A DNA stretch of 64,000 nucleotides, taken from contig NC_019684.1 of assembly GCF_000316645.1 (NCBI RefSeq), positions 3,625,501-3,689,500 of the forward strand, written 5' to 3'. This DNA comes from Nostoc sp. PCC 7524 (GTDB taxonomy: Bacteria > Cyanobacteriota > Cyanobacteriia > Cyanobacteriales > Nostocaceae). Of this stretch, positions 20,201 to 29,649 are shown piece after piece; within the stretch, counting starts at the first letter, position 1; every line of letters begins with the position of its first letter. The notes below the pieces were generated by a model. That model was not told where the DNA came from. It did no database searches and saw only the letters and a list, made by a program, of their open reading frames with translations. Both the position numbers and the translations under genes were made by a program.

Positions 20201-22436
20201 AGCAGTAGCCGCACAACTTGGCATAGCCCTAGCCCATGCCCATTTACTAGAGCAAGAAACCCGGCAACGAGAAGAACTCACAGTTAAAAACTTTGCCTTA
20301 GAACAGGCCAAACGGGCAGCAGAAGCCGCCAACCGTGCCAAAAGTGAATTTTTAGCCATGATGAGCCATGAAATTCGTACCCCCATGAATGCCGTCATTG
20401 GGATGACGGAACTACTACTGAATACTGAATTGACAACGCAGCAGCGCGACTTTGTAGAAACCGTCCTCACTAGCAGCGAAGCCTTGCTGACGATTATTAA
20501 TGACATTCTCGATTTTTCCAAAATTGAGTCGGGTAAGTTAGAACTAGAAGCCCAACCTTTTGATTTGAGAACTTGTGTAGAGCAGGTAATTGACCTCCTA
20601 GCACCCAAAGCTGCCCACAAAGATATTGAGCTGGCTTATCTGATTCATCCCCAAGTCCCCACCCAGATTGTTGGAGATTTGACTCGTCTGCGCCAAATTT
20701 TAATGAATCTACTCAACAATGCCATTAAGTTTACCGAAAAAGGTGAGGTCATACTGTCGGTACGAGCCGAGCCAGTAACAACTCACAAAGCCAAAAACTC
20801 TTGTCAAATTCTGTTCACCATCAAAGACACAGGCATTGGCATCCCCCCAGATAAAATGGGGCGATTATTTCAACCTTTTGTACAAGCCGATGCTTCCATG
20901 ACTCGCAAGTATGGCGGGACAGGATTAGGGTTAGTAATTAGCAAACGCTTAGGCGAGATGATGAGCGGTTATCTGTGGGTGGAAAGTCAAGGGTGTGTTG
21001 GTGGTAATCCCCCTCCCCAATGGCAAGCTAAAAAGCCAGTGTTATCCAATCTCCCTTACCCTGGTTCCACCTTTTACTTTGCCATGACTGCCCAGGTGGT
21101 GGATCATGCAGACTCCAATGAATTGACACTCACTTACCCGATTCAGCTTAGGAATAAGCGGTTATTAATCGTAGATGATAATCCCACCAACCGCAAAATT
21201 CTGCACTTACAAACCGAGCCTTGGCAAATGCAAACTTACACTGCTCAATCCGGTGCCGAAGCCTTAGCTTTAATTGATCAGGGGATGCAGTTTGATATTG
21301 CCATTTTGGATATGCAAATGCCAGAAATGGATGGACTCACCTTGGCACAAGAGATCCGCCAGCGTTCTGGTTATCAATATTTACCCTTGGTCATTCTCAC
21401 ATCTTGGGGTCAACCAGACAATGACAACGCATTGAGGAATCTGGGCTTTACTGCCTATCTGCATAAACCCATTAAACAATCTCAGCTTTATGATGTCCTG
21501 GCTTGTACTTTAGAAAATCAGCCAATTCGGGCAAAGCTTCCTTATCCCTATCCGCCCCAAATCAATCAGCATTTGGCAGAGCAACTGCCATTACGAATTT
21601 TGTTAGCAGAGGACATCGTTGTTAATCAAAAAGTGGCCTTACTCATGCTGAAAAAAATGGGTTATCGGGCAGATGTAGTAGCTAATGGTTTAGAAGTGTT
21701 AGCAGTTTTGCAACATCAGCCTTTCGATGTGGTTTTGATGGATGTGAATATGCCCGAAATGGATGGACTAGAAACCAGTCGCAGAATCCGTCAAACCTGG
21801 AATGATCGTCCTTACATCATTGCCATGACTGCCAATGCCATGCAGGGCGATCGCGAAGCTTGTTTAGCAGCTGGTATGGATGACTACATCAGTAAACCCC
21901 TACAACTTGAGGAATTAGCCAAAGCTCTAGGCAAATGTCAGCCCCGTCACAGAGAACAAGCACATCATGGTGAATCTCCCTTGCAGTCTAATACTGATGA
22001 ATTTATCACTCAACAGCAATTACTGCCCCGAACTCCACAAACAAGTGAAAAAAACCAGACATTTCCCGATACCAATCATCTAAATTCTGCTACAATAGAT
22101 ACAAAGGTATTGAAAGAATTACGTAAGATGCTGCGAGGGGAATCAGGGGCATTTGCTGAATTAATTAGTTGCTACCTGACGGAAGCTCCGAAGTTAATCC
22201 AAGATATTCAAGTCGCGATCAATACTGATGATGCCGCAACTCTCTGGAATACAGCTCATAAGTTCAAATCCAGTAGTGGCTCAGTTGGTGCAGTATTGTT
22301 GGCACAACTTTGCAAGCAGCTAGAAAGCAAAGGACGCAGTAACAACTTGGCAGGCATTGCGGAAATCGGCTCCCAACTATGTCAAGAGTATGAGTTAGTC
22401 AAAGCGGTTTTGCAAAGAGAAATTAACAAGGAGTGA
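17298..22436 (+). CDS. CHASE-PAS-GAF hybrid histidine kinase with two receivers and HPt
   Basis: A 1712-aa membrane phosphorelay kinase. I start at GTG 17298 because GGAGGG lies 7 nt upstream; an earlier GTG at 17280 is in frame but lacks a site. Order: TM helix near 20-40, CHASE-like extracytoplasmic sensor (about 65-250), TM near 255-280, four PAS units (about 305-805), GAF (about 825-990), HisKA with His1024 in [11 protein letters not shown], HATPase ([30 protein letters not shown]), receiver 1 with Asp1338 ([12 protein letters not shown]), receiver 2 with Asp1482 ([12 protein letters not shown]) and a C-terminal HPt with His1654 ([14 protein letters not shown]). All phosphotransfer residues are present, so a complete His-Asp-His-Asp relay is possible. 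It overlaps the next gene by translational coupling, pointing to the diguanylate cyclase as its output. Confidence 0.92.
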   Translation: MYKRHKYHLCKPVNFLRIQRLLPLLVGVIVFLIVVILWQRLLVAEQLNIQKLIQQQAIATKTEFITQIKTRILALERMGEHWQWHGEIPQSEWELEAAAYIQDYGGYQAIERVDSSWRVRWIVPLASNEAARNFDLSQEWRRSKALETARKSHQTTLTNTINLVQGGRGFLACVPLFKKYEFNGYILGVFQIQHLLENVLHIPPGYKIRVFDGQELIYSSDVQPQVNSFWKQNVDINLYTVNWHLEIYPTPELLRDLHSPLPTFVLVAGILATVALTLLTYFVQATKISNYQIAAINQELAQRIAEQRQIEIALRASETRWRQLIETVKVIPWELDWQTLRFTYVGPQAETVLEYPIEKWYEENFWINHLHPQDQDKTLSFCQDAVSRGENHEMEYRMLAADGRVVWLRDIVSVVQTDKTPVMLRGFMFDITDLKLVEETLRLRERALAATNNGIVIADARLANNPVIYVNSAFEQITGYSATDVIGQNCRFLQSTDTDQPALQKLRLALKSGKDCQLILRNYRKDGSLFWNELSISPIYDETGTLTHFLGIQSDVSDRQTAEMALRRQALTFANIYDAVIITDLKGQILDWNPAAVRIFGYTKAEICGQSVSILHQPEEDAILNASIIEDIIQQGRWSGEINFIRKDGSTGVCETTIVALQDEQGQNVATISVNRDITERKQAEKLLRQSEERFQAFMNHTPTPAWITDTDGTIVFLSETYRSAFKLPLSKLIGKKIVDFYEPKFAQHFLDTIQTVARTQQVIETVESAPCGNGTAREFLVYQFPIANQPGQCLVGGIAIDITARQRAEEALQRQLNRTLLLEKITQKIRQSLDTKEIFETAATQIGQAFAVDRCLIHAFISDPVPSIPLVAEYNIAPNPCSQQTSEVPMVGNPHVIEMMTHDRAIASPNVYQDPLLQSACQICSQMGLKSMLAVRTSYQGEPNGAIGLHQCSYFREWTTEEIELLEAVAAQLGIALAHAHLLEQETRQREELTVKNFALEQAKRAAEAANRAKSEFLAMMSHEIRTPMNAVIGMTELLLNTELTTQQRDFVETVLTSSEALLTIINDILDFSKIESGKLELEAQPFDLRTCVEQVIDLLAPKAAHKDIELAYLIHPQVPTQIVGDLTRLRQILMNLLNNAIKFTEKGEVILSVRAEPVTTHKAKNSCQILFTIKDTGIGIPPDKMGRLFQPFVQADASMTRKYGGTGLGLVISKRLGEMMSGYLWVESQGCVGGNPPPQWQAKKPVLSNLPYPGSTFYFAMTAQVVDHADSNELTLTYPIQLRNKRLLIVDDNPTNRKILHLQTEPWQMQTYTAQSGAEALALIDQGMQFDIAILDMQMPEMDGLTLAQEIRQRSGYQYLPLVILTSWGQPDNDNALRNLGFTAYLHKPIKQSQLYDVLACTLENQPIRAKLPYPYPPQINQHLAEQLPLRILLAEDIVVNQKVALLMLKKMGYRADVVANGLEVLAVLQHQPFDVVLMDVNMPEMDGLETSRRIRQTWNDRPYIIAMTANAMQGDREACLAAGMDDYISKPLQLEELAKALGKCQPRHREQAHHGESPLQSNTDEFITQQQLLPRTPQTSEKNQTFPDTNHLNSATIDTKVLKELRKMLRGESGAFAELISCYLTEAPKLIQDIQVAINTDDAATLWNTAHKFKSSSGSVGAVLLAQLCKQLESKGRSNNLAGIAEIGSQLCQEYELVKAVLQREINKE

Positions 22437-22438
22437 TC

Positions 22439-23422
22439 ATGAAAAATCATTTTCTAGAAGACCAATCCTTAATTCTCATTGTTGATGATGAACCGTTTAT
22501 TCGCGCACAGCTGCGCCTATCTCTACAATGTGAGGGCTATAGAACAGTCGAAGCACAAGACGGCAGAGAAGCTTTGACTGTGTTTAAGCAATTAAAACCA
22601 GATATCGTCCTGCTCGACGCGATTATGCCAGATATGGATGGCTTTGAGTGCTGTACTCGTTTGCAAGAACTAGATAATAGCAAATATACACCAGTGTTAA
22701 TGATTACAGGATTGGAGGATCAAGAATCTGTTGACCGTGCATTTGAAGTTGGTGCCATTGATTATGTCACCAAACCCATTCACTGGGCTGTTTTGCGTCA
22801 ACGGGTGAGACGCTTGATTCAACAATCTCACCTGCAACAAAAACTAGAAGCAGCTAACCGAGAATTGCAGCGATTAGTAACAATTGATGAGTTAACGCAA
22901 GTAGCTAACCGCCGCAGGTTTGAAGAGTATTGTTCCCAAGAATGGCAGTGTATGGCCAGAGAGCAACTACCCTTGTCTCTCATCCTCTGTGATGTGGATT
23001 TCTTCAAAGCTTACAATGATACCTATGGCCATCGTGCAGGCGATCGCTGTTTGCAATTAGTTGCTAAAGCCATTCAAGACAGTGCCAAGCGTCCTGCTGA
23101 TTTAGTGGCACGTTACGGTGGCGAAGAGTTCGCCGTGATTCTGCCCAGAACCGATGCTGAAGGCGCTGTTCATATCGCTACAACAATTTGTGAATCGGTG
23201 AGGGGACTGTTAATTCCTCATTATGGTTCTCAGATTAGTGATTATGTCACCTTGAGTGCTGGTGTAGCTACCGCCGTTCCACAGCCCAACTCTGATTTTC
23301 AAGAAATTATTGATGAGGCCGATCGGGCATTATATCAAGCCAAAATTGCCGGGCGCGATCGCTATCAACAATATAGTAAACTATCAACCTCTACAGCTTT
23401 TTTCTGGAAGTCGGAAGTTTAA
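22439..23422 (+). CDS. Receiver-GGDEF diguanylate cyclase response regulator
   Basis: A 327-aa protein: receiver domain with acidic pocket VDDEP, phosphoacceptor Asp60 (IVLLDAIMPDMDG) and Lys in TKPIHW, then a helical linker and a GGDEF domain with active-site GGEEF (227-231). RPAD at 218-221 is an RxxD inhibitory site, exactly five residues before GGEEF, so product inhibition by c-di-GMP is expected. It makes c-di-GMP from two GTP. ATG 22439 follows AAGGAG; a GTG at 22433 is in frame. The upstream kinase stop (22434-22436) lies between the ribosome-binding site and the start, so the two are coupled, and phosphate from the kinase HPt is the likely input. Confidence 0.93.
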   Translation: MKNHFLEDQSLILIVDDEPFIRAQLRLSLQCEGYRTVEAQDGREALTVFKQLKPDIVLLDAIMPDMDGFECCTRLQELDNSKYTPVLMITGLEDQESVDRAFEVGAIDYVTKPIHWAVLRQRVRRLIQQSHLQQKLEAANRELQRLVTIDELTQVANRRRFEEYCSQEWQCMAREQLPLSLILCDVDFFKAYNDTYGHRAGDRCLQLVAKAIQDSAKRPADLVARYGGEEFAVILPRTDAEGAVHIATTICESVRGLLIPHYGSQISDYVTLSAGVATAVPQPNSDFQEIIDEADRALYQAKIAGRDRYQQYSKLSTSTAFFWKSEV

Positions 23423-23502
23423 ATTGAATGCTGTTAGCTTGCTTCGGGGCTTGAGCCGATGCTGAGTAAAAACCTAATCCCCAGTCCCCAGTCCCTCCTG
23501 CC

Positions 23503-24408
23503 TTATCCCTCCGTCATCTTATTAGCAACTCGATGAGCGCGTGCTTCAGCTGAAGACATGACTTCCTCTAAATTTTCGAGGATTTCGCCGGGGAAGTTTT
23601 CTAAAACTCGCGTCGAAATCGCTACCCTACCTTTACCTTCATCCAAGTCAATAATCACAGCTTTAATTTGTTGCCCGACTTGAAAGACTTTTTCGATAGA
23701 GTCAATGAATTTTTGACTAATTTGCTTGATGTGTAGCAAAGCACTGATGCCATCGATATCAACAAACACACCAAAAGGTTTGATCCCAGTCACTTTACCT
23801 TCTACTAACTGACCAATTTCTAACAGGTTTAAGTTACTAGAACGAGTTGCTAAACGCTGGGACAGGATCAATTTTTTATTGTTACGGTCTACTTCCAAAA
23901 GTGCAACTGTGAGATTTTTACCTTTGAGTGCTTCTAAGTTATCACGCTCTGCCAAGTGCGATCGCGGGATAAATCCCCGCAATGATTGCAAATCGACAGT
24001 CACACCACCTTTATTGACACCTGTCACCCTCACTTCCACCGTCTGGCTATTTTCTTGCATCTGTGCCAGTTTGTCCCAAATATGCTGAATTTCTAATTGC
24101 CGACGCGAAAGAGTGACTTGACCCTCTGCATCCTGCTCGCGGATAATCAAAAACTCTAACTCCTCGTGTAAAGGCAACACCTCCGATAAATCGGTAACAG
24201 TTCTCAAAGAAGCCTCATCACGAGGAATATAAGCCGACGACTTGCCACCAATGTCAACATAAGCTCCATCCGGATCAAGTTGAAACACTTTGCCGTAAAC
24301 AACTTGTCCCTTTTGAAATTGGTAGTCGTGTTTTTCTAATGCTTTGGCAAAATCGTCCATTGTAAAAGACGAGTTGGCTTTTTGAGAAAGTTTCGATTCG
24401 GAATTCAT
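23503..24408 (-). CDS. S1-domain RNA-binding protein (ribosomal protein S1 homologue)
   Basis: A 301-aa protein with three S1 OB-fold repeats, at about 33-103 (GQVVYGKVFQLDPDGAYVDI), 120-187 (VEVRVTGVNKGGVTVDL) and 200-268 (GQLVEGKVTGIKPFGVFVDI). Repeats end with the usual I/LSxR (VTLSRRQ, LILSQRLATR, VAISTRVLE). Cyanobacteria carry short S1 proteins with three or four repeats in place of the six in E. coli; this resembles the shorter, second type. A role in mRNA binding and translation is expected. An S1 of normal ribosomal function could be elsewhere on the chromosome. It stands alone on the minus strand. Confidence 0.85.
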   Translation of the reverse strand: MNSESKLSQKANSSFTMDDFAKALEKHDYQFQKGQVVYGKVFQLDPDGAYVDIGGKSSAYIPRDEASLRTVTDLSEVLPLHEELEFLIIREQDAEGQVTLSRRQLEIQHIWDKLAQMQENSQTVEVRVTGVNKGGVTVDLQSLRGFIPRSHLAERDNLEALKGKNLTVALLEVDRNNKKLILSQRLATRSSNLNLLEIGQLVEGKVTGIKPFGVFVDIDGISALLHIKQISQKFIDSIEKVFQVGQQIKAVIIDLDEGKGRVAISTRVLENFPGEILENLEEVMSSAEARAHRVANKMTEG

Positions 24409-24484
24409 GACAATTAACAGGAAATTATTGTTATTTTATGGGATACCACTGGAGTTTGATTAAAGTCTGTAACCTTGGCATTTC

Positions 24485-25234
24485 CTATGCAGTTAGCACA
24501 GTGCCGAACAGTTGCTTAACTTGCTCCCAAGCATCAGCCGCAGCTGCGGGATGATAACTGGCACGACGGTCACAGAAAAATCCGTGGTCAGCTCCATCGT
24601 AGCGGAACATACGATGGTAAATGTTGTATTTTTCTAACTCTGTTGTAATCTGATTGACATGATCTGAGGGAATGCTTGCATCTGCCGTGCCAAAAAACAC
24701 ATAAATTGTGCCTTTAATATCTGGGGTACGGGTGATACTGGGATTGCCATTACCGGGTGTGCGTGTGGGAATTCCAGCGCCGTAGAAGGAAGCTGTAGCT
24801 GTAATATCTGGGAGAGTGGCAGCAAGATATGCTACATGACCACCAAAACAAAAGCCGATGCAGCCAAAACCATCTGGTTTGACTTGGGGGAGGGTTTTGA
24901 GATAGTCGATGGCTGCTTGAATATCACCGAGTAACTGGGATACTTGAGTTTGTTCCCAGGCGTATTTTCTGCCGATTTCAATATCTTCAGGGGTATAGCC
25001 TGTTTCAAAACCAGGGGCGACACGTTGAAACAATGCTGGGGCGATCGCTACATATCCCAACTTGGCAATCCGTTCTGTCACGTCCCGAATATGCTCATTC
25101 ACACCAAAAATTTCTTGTAAAACCACCACCCCTGGGTAAGAACCCGGTGCTTGTGGCTGTGCTAAATAAGCAGTTATTTGCAAGCTATCATGGGGAATCT
25201 TCACGGTTTTAGTGTCTAATACTAGCTCAGTCAT
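24485..25234 (-). CDS. Dienelactone hydrolase family protein
   Basis: A 249-aa alpha/beta hydrolase of the dienelactone hydrolase family (PF01738). The nucleophile is Cys129 in GFCFGGH, with Asp185 (GTADASIP) and His217 (DGADHGFF) completing the triad, as in carboxymethylenebutenolidase. EIFGVNEHIRDVTERIA near residue 41 is a family hallmark (the oxyanion and substrate Glu region). It has no aromatic-degradation neighbours, so the natural substrate is unknown. It is 76 bp upstream of the S1-domain gene on the same strand and could share a transcript. Confidence 0.88.
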   Translation of the reverse strand: MTELVLDTKTVKIPHDSLQITAYLAQPQAPGSYPGVVVLQEIFGVNEHIRDVTERIAKLGYVAIAPALFQRVAPGFETGYTPEDIEIGRKYAWEQTQVSQLLGDIQAAIDYLKTLPQVKPDGFGCIGFCFGGHVAYLAATLPDITATASFYGAGIPTRTPGNGNPSITRTPDIKGTIYVFFGTADASIPSDHVNQITTELEKYNIYHRMFRYDGADHGFFCDRRASYHPAAAADAWEQVKQLFGTVLTA

Positions 25235-25385
25235 AATAATTTTTACCCGTGCTATGTGCTGAAGCTCTGTGATTATTTGATATAACTATGCCAGTATGTC
25301 TAGGTTATTTCCAATCAAATTATCGACTATCAATATCCAGTTTCTTCATTTTGAATTTTGAATTGCCTACTTGGGAGGTTGGGTG

Positions 25386-26369
25386 ATGATTCAATTCCGT
25401 ATTCAGCCAGACAGTGAAATTCCCGCATCAACCCAGCTATTTAACCAAATTCGCTTTGCGATCGCTTCCCGGCAATATCCACCCGGATACAAATTACCCA
25501 GCACCAGGGCATTGGCGATGCAAACGGGATTACACCGCAATACCATCAGTAAAGTTTATCGTCAGCTAGAAGAAGACGGTTTTGTAGAGAGTCTAGCTGG
25601 TTCCGGAATTTATGTCCGCGCCCAAGGACATGAAGGTGGTAGCAGGCTGCAATCACCGATATTGCAACAGTATCCCGAAGCAGCGAAAGTTTTGCAGCAA
25701 GCCCTGGATGAACTACTCAGCCAAGGATGCACACTCCATCAAGCACGGGAAATATTTCTAGCAGAAATTGACTGGCGTTTACGTTGTAGTGCGCGGGTAT
25801 TAGTGGCGGTTCCCTCTCAAGATATGGGTGTAGGTGAGTTAATGGTTTATGAACTGGAAGAAGCCCTACAAATACCAGTGCAGCTAGTAACAATCCAAGA
25901 ACTAGCGGCGGTACTCGATAAAACTACCTCAGCGACAGTAGTTACCAGTCGCTATTTTATCAATGACGTAGAAGCGATCGCCGCTCCCAAGGCTGTGCGA
26001 GTAATTCCTGTAGATATCTACGACTACACCAGAGAAATCAACCTCCTGAAAACCCTGCCAAAAGATAACTGCGTAGGTATAGTTAGCCTCAGTTCTGGAA
26101 TTAACCACCAAGCAGAAGTCATTCTCCACGGCTTACGCGGTGACGACTTACTGGTAATGACTACTCAACCAAAAGATACATATAAATTGCAGGCCATTGT
26201 CAAGCGAGCAGAGGTGATTATTAGTGATCAAGCTAGTTTTGCCATAGTGCAAGCTACTCTACAAGCTGCTGCCGATGATATCATTCGTCCACCCAAACTG
26301 ATTAAAGTGGAGAATTACATCGGTACAAATTCCATTAACTTGCTGAAGCGAGAATTAGGATTGGGTTAA
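25386..26369 (+). CDS. GntR-family transcriptional regulator
   Basis: A 327-aa regulator with an N-terminal GntR winged helix (about residues 10-75): PPGYKLPSTRALAMQTGL, HRNTISKVYRQLEEDGFVES, GSGIYV. The remaining 240 residues are not an obvious FCD, UTRA or aminotransferase domain; this arrangement is seen in a cyanobacterial GntR group. I start at ATG 25386, with GGGAGG 7 nt upstream; five extra codons upstream are possible. It diverges from the dienelactone hydrolase gene (151 bp between starts), so regulation of that gene or of itself is a reasonable guess. Confidence 0.8.
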   Translation: MIQFRIQPDSEIPASTQLFNQIRFAIASRQYPPGYKLPSTRALAMQTGLHRNTISKVYRQLEEDGFVESLAGSGIYVRAQGHEGGSRLQSPILQQYPEAAKVLQQALDELLSQGCTLHQAREIFLAEIDWRLRCSARVLVAVPSQDMGVGELMVYELEEALQIPVQLVTIQELAAVLDKTTSATVVTSRYFINDVEAIAAPKAVRVIPVDIYDYTREINLLKTLPKDNCVGIVSLSSGINHQAEVILHGLRGDDLLVMTTQPKDTYKLQAIVKRAEVIISDQASFAIVQATLQAAADDIIRPPKLIKVENYIGTNSINLLKRELGLG

Positions 26370-26457
26370 CACAATCATGAGAGCGATCGCTGAGAATGAG
26401 GTGTAGGCGATCGCTCATGAATTTAATCCCTGTAATCAAGATTAATTTGGCATCAAT

Positions 26458-27402
26458 TTACTGATTTGTTGTGTCTTGTTCTTGGCTTAACCAAACTTCT
26501 AAATCCGCTACTGTGGAGAAATCTAACAATGCTTCTCCTAATGCTTCTAACTGCTCAGTAGACAATCTTTGAACCTGTTCGACCATAGATAAATCGATAT
26601 TTCCCAAGCGTCGATTTAACTGGCGCAGAATTAGCTGTTGTTCTCCTTGTTGTAAACCTTGTTGTAAACCTTGTTGTAAGCCTTGTTGTACACCTTCTTG
26701 TCTAGCTCGTTCTCTGTCTTCCTGATACAATGGTGCTAATCTCATCACTAACTCCCTATCTTCTGTTTCGATATTTTGATTGATTCTCAAGTTTTGTTGT
26801 AGGTTATAGAGTAATTCTAGCGTCACTCTCACAAAGGGATGATTGGCTGGCAGTGCTGCTAATTCATCAATTGCTTGTTGCTGTACTCTCCCACGTCCTA
26901 GTATTCTTAGCCATAGTGTTTCGGGAATAGATGGTAACTGATGAATTACAACTATGGCTGTGCGGAAATACTTGGGTAAAAAGTACACTCCATCTCCCCA
27001 ATCTGATTTTAGTTGCCCACCATACCCTGAAATGGTATTTTCGGAGGCGGTAGGTGTGAGTATCCACAGTTGGGGAATTTCTGCTTCTAGTATTTTAATT
27101 TGATTGCGCTTTGCTTCTCGCTGCATTGCACTCTTGATTTCTAATAACTTAGAGATACAATCGCCAATTTCGTCTACTGATGCGGGGTTGCGGAATGGTT
27201 CAAATATGGCTGGTGTTGTGGCCATTGAGCCTAATATTCCCAAGGTGTTTAAGTTGGCTGTTTGTGTGGGAATTGGTGTGAATAATACGTCTATTTCTTT
27301 GACTTCTGCTGCTACTCTACTTGGTGCTTGGACTGTTCCGAATGGTTTTAGTAGTTCTTCTAGGTAGTCTTTGGAGAATTGGTCATGGATGAATCTGGTC
27401 AT
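26458..27402 (-). CDS. DUF4351/Rpn-like PD-(D/E)XK protein, copy 1
   Basis: A 314-aa member of a family expanded in filamentous cyanobacteria. The N-terminus (FSKDYLEELLKPFG, then AAEVKEIDVLFTPIP) has the E...D pattern of the PD-(D/E)XK nuclease-like fold found in Rpn-type proteins; the C-terminus (LILRQLNRRLGNIDLSMVEQ ... LEALGEALLDF) is DUF4351. Between them is a QQGLQQG repeat tract of four units. I start at the Met shared by all three copies (27402). The frame runs further upstream only because a dispersed palindrome (GTCTACGACGGGCAAAGCC) happens to be open. Function is unproven; Rpn relatives promote recombination. Confidence 0.75.
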   Translation of the reverse strand: MTRFIHDQFSKDYLEELLKPFGTVQAPSRVAAEVKEIDVLFTPIPTQTANLNTLGILGSMATTPAIFEPFRNPASVDEIGDCISKLLEIKSAMQREAKRNQIKILEAEIPQLWILTPTASENTISGYGGQLKSDWGDGVYFLPKYFRTAIVVIHQLPSIPETLWLRILGRGRVQQQAIDELAALPANHPFVRVTLELLYNLQQNLRINQNIETEDRELVMRLAPLYQEDRERARQEGVQQGLQQGLQQGLQQGEQQLILRQLNRRLGNIDLSMVEQVQRLSTEQLEALGEALLDFSTVADLEVWLSQEQDTTNQ

Positions 27403-27526
27403 TCCTTTGGATTGGGCAAGGATATTTGATGGTATTTTACCAGAGCGTAGGCTTTGCCCGTCGTAGACATCGCCCGTCAAATCAATAGATACGGCGGGCG
27501 ATCGCTCATATTAATTATGATTAAAT

Positions 27527-28471
27527 TTATTGATTGGTAGTGTTTTGTTTTTGTCTTAACCAGAGTTCTAAATCTGCGACTGTGGCAAAATCTAATAATG
27601 CTTCTCCCAGAGATTCTAATTGTTCAATAGATAATTGTTGAATTTGCTCGATGAGAGATGAATCGATGTTTCCCAGTCTTCGATTTAATTGGCGCACAAT
27701 TAACTGTTGTTCTCCTTGTTGCAAACCTTGCTGTACACCTTGCTGTAAGCCTTGTTGTAAACCTTCTTGTCTGGCGCGTTCTCTGTCTTCCTGATACAGT
27801 GGTGCTAATCTCATCACTAACTCCCGGTCTTCTGTTTCGATATTCTGGTTGATTCGCAAATTTTGTTGCAGGCTATAAAGTAATTCTAGCGTCACTCTTT
27901 GGAATGGGTGATTTGCTGGTAGTGCTGTTAATTCATCAATTGCGCGTTGCTGCACTTTCCCACGTCCCAGGATTCTCAACCATAGTGTTTCGGGAATAGA
28001 TGGTAACTGATGAATTACAACTATGGCTGTGCGGAAATATTCAGGTAAAAAGTACACTCCCTCTACCCAATCTGATTTGAGAACTCCACCAAAACCAGCA
28101 ATGATTGTTTCTGATGCGGTGAGTGTGAGTATCCATTGTTGGGGAATTTCTGAGTCTGATATTTTGCTTTTGTTGCGATTTGCTTCTCGCTGAATTGCCT
28201 TGTTTACTTCTAATGATTTTGATAGACAATCTTTAATTTCTTCGATGGATGTGGGGTTGCGGAATGGTTCAAATATGGCTGGGGTTGTGGCCATTGAGCC
28301 TAATATTCCCAAGGTGTTTAAGTTGGTTGTTTGTGTGGGAATTGGTGTGAATAATACGTCTATTTCTTTGACTTCTGCTGCGACTCGACTTGGTGCTTGG
28401 ACTATTCCGAATGGTTTGAGTAGTTCTTCTAGGTAGTCTTTGGAAAATTGGTCATGGATGAATCTGGTCAT
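27527..28471 (-). CDS. DUF4351/Rpn-like PD-(D/E)XK protein, copy 2
   Basis: A 314-aa paralogue of the flanking genes, starting at the common MTRFIHDQFSKDYLEELL. Differences concentrate in the middle (DCLSKSLEVNKAIQREANRN, AGFGGVLKSDW), while other blocks are nearly identical at DNA level. The Q-rich tract reads GLQQGLQQGVQQGLQQGEQQ. Here the upstream frame is closed by small indels in the palindrome, which supports the shared internal Met as the real start in all copies. Confidence 0.75.
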   Translation of the reverse strand: MTRFIHDQFSKDYLEELLKPFGIVQAPSRVAAEVKEIDVLFTPIPTQTTNLNTLGILGSMATTPAIFEPFRNPTSIEEIKDCLSKSLEVNKAIQREANRNKSKISDSEIPQQWILTLTASETIIAGFGGVLKSDWVEGVYFLPEYFRTAIVVIHQLPSIPETLWLRILGRGKVQQRAIDELTALPANHPFQRVTLELLYSLQQNLRINQNIETEDRELVMRLAPLYQEDRERARQEGLQQGLQQGVQQGLQQGEQQLIVRQLNRRLGNIDSSLIEQIQQLSIEQLESLGEALLDFATVADLELWLRQKQNTTNQ

Positions 28472-28598
28472 TCCTTTGGCTTGGGCAAGGATAATTGATG
28501 GTATTTTACCAAATGGCGTAGGCTTTGCCCGTCGTAGACATCGCCTGCCAAATCAATAGATAACGGAGGGCTATCGCTCATATTAATTATGATTAAAT

Positions 28599-29507
28599 TT
28601 ATTGATTTGTGGTGTTTTGTTGTTGGCTTAACCAAACTTCTAAATCTGCAACTGCGGCAAAATCTAGTAATTCTTCCCCTAATATTTCTAACTGCTCTAT
28701 TGATAACTGTTGAATTTGTTCAATGAGCGAGGAATCGATGTTTCCCAGTCTTCGATGTAACTGCCGTAGAATTAACTGTTGTTCTCCTTGTTGTAAACCT
28801 TCCTGTCTAGCGCGCTCTCTGTCTTCCTGGTACAATGGTGCTAATCTCATCACTAACTCCCTATCTTCTGTTTCGATATTTTGATTAATTCGCAAATTTT
28901 GTTGCAGACTATAAAGTAATTCTAGCGTCACTCTTTTGAATGGGTGAATGCTTGGGAGTGCGGCTAATTCGTCAATCGCTTGCTGCTGTACTTTACCACG
29001 TCCTAGTATTCTCAGCCATAGTGTTTCGGGAATCGATGCTAACTGATGAATTGTAACTATGGCTGTGCGGAAATGCTGGGGTAAAAAGTATATTCCTTTG
29101 ACCCAATCTAATTTCGGCTCTCCTCCATAACCGGATATGATGTTTTCTGATGCGCTGGGTGTGAGTATCCACAGTTGGGGAATTTCTGTGTCTAGTATTT
29201 TAATTTTATTACGCTTTGCTTCTCGTTGGATTGCGCTCTTTACTTCTGATAATTTAGAGATACAATCGCTAATTTCGTCTACTGATGCGGGGTTGCGGAA
29301 TGGTTCAAATATGGCTGGTGTTGTGGCCATTCTACCTAATATTCCCAAGGTGTTTAAGTTGGTTGTTTGTGTCGGAATTGGTGTGAATAATACGTCTATT
29401 TCTTTGACTTCTGCTGCGACTCTACTTGGTGCTTGGACTGTTCCGAATGGTTTTAGTAGTTCTTCTAGGTAGTCTTTGGAGAATTGGTCATGGATGAATC
29501 TGGTCAT
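28599..29507 (-). CDS. DUF4351/Rpn-like PD-(D/E)XK protein, copy 3
   Basis: A 302-aa paralogue. It is exactly 12 residues shorter than the other two because the Q-rich tract has only one QQG unit (GLQQGEQQLILRQL). The remainder keeps the N-terminal nuclease-like block, the DIN-like EVKEIDVLF segment and the DUF4351 tail (LEILGEELLDFAAVADLEVW). The frame upstream of 29507 to 29585 is the same palindrome-derived extension seen in copy 1 and is not included. Confidence 0.75.
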   Translation of the reverse strand: MTRFIHDQFSKDYLEELLKPFGTVQAPSRVAAEVKEIDVLFTPIPTQTTNLNTLGILGRMATTPAIFEPFRNPASVDEISDCISKLSEVKSAIQREAKRNKIKILDTEIPQLWILTPSASENIISGYGGEPKLDWVKGIYFLPQHFRTAIVTIHQLASIPETLWLRILGRGKVQQQAIDELAALPSIHPFKRVTLELLYSLQQNLRINQNIETEDRELVMRLAPLYQEDRERARQEGLQQGEQQLILRQLHRRLGNIDSSLIEQIQQLSIEQLEILGEELLDFAAVADLEVWLSQQQNTTNQ

Positions 29508-29649
29508 TCCTTTGGCTTGAACAAGGCGAATTGATGGTATTTTACCAAAGCGTAGGCTTTGCCCGTCGTAGACATCGCCCTCCAAATCAATAGATAACGG
29601 AGGGCGATATCTTAAGGTTTTTTGATGTGAAGTAACTGATTAGATTTTA

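Noticed and set aside
27403..27480. Upstream extension of DUF4351 copies 1 and 3
   Set aside because: It translates a dispersed palindrome and is broken by indels in copy 2, while all three share the internal Met.
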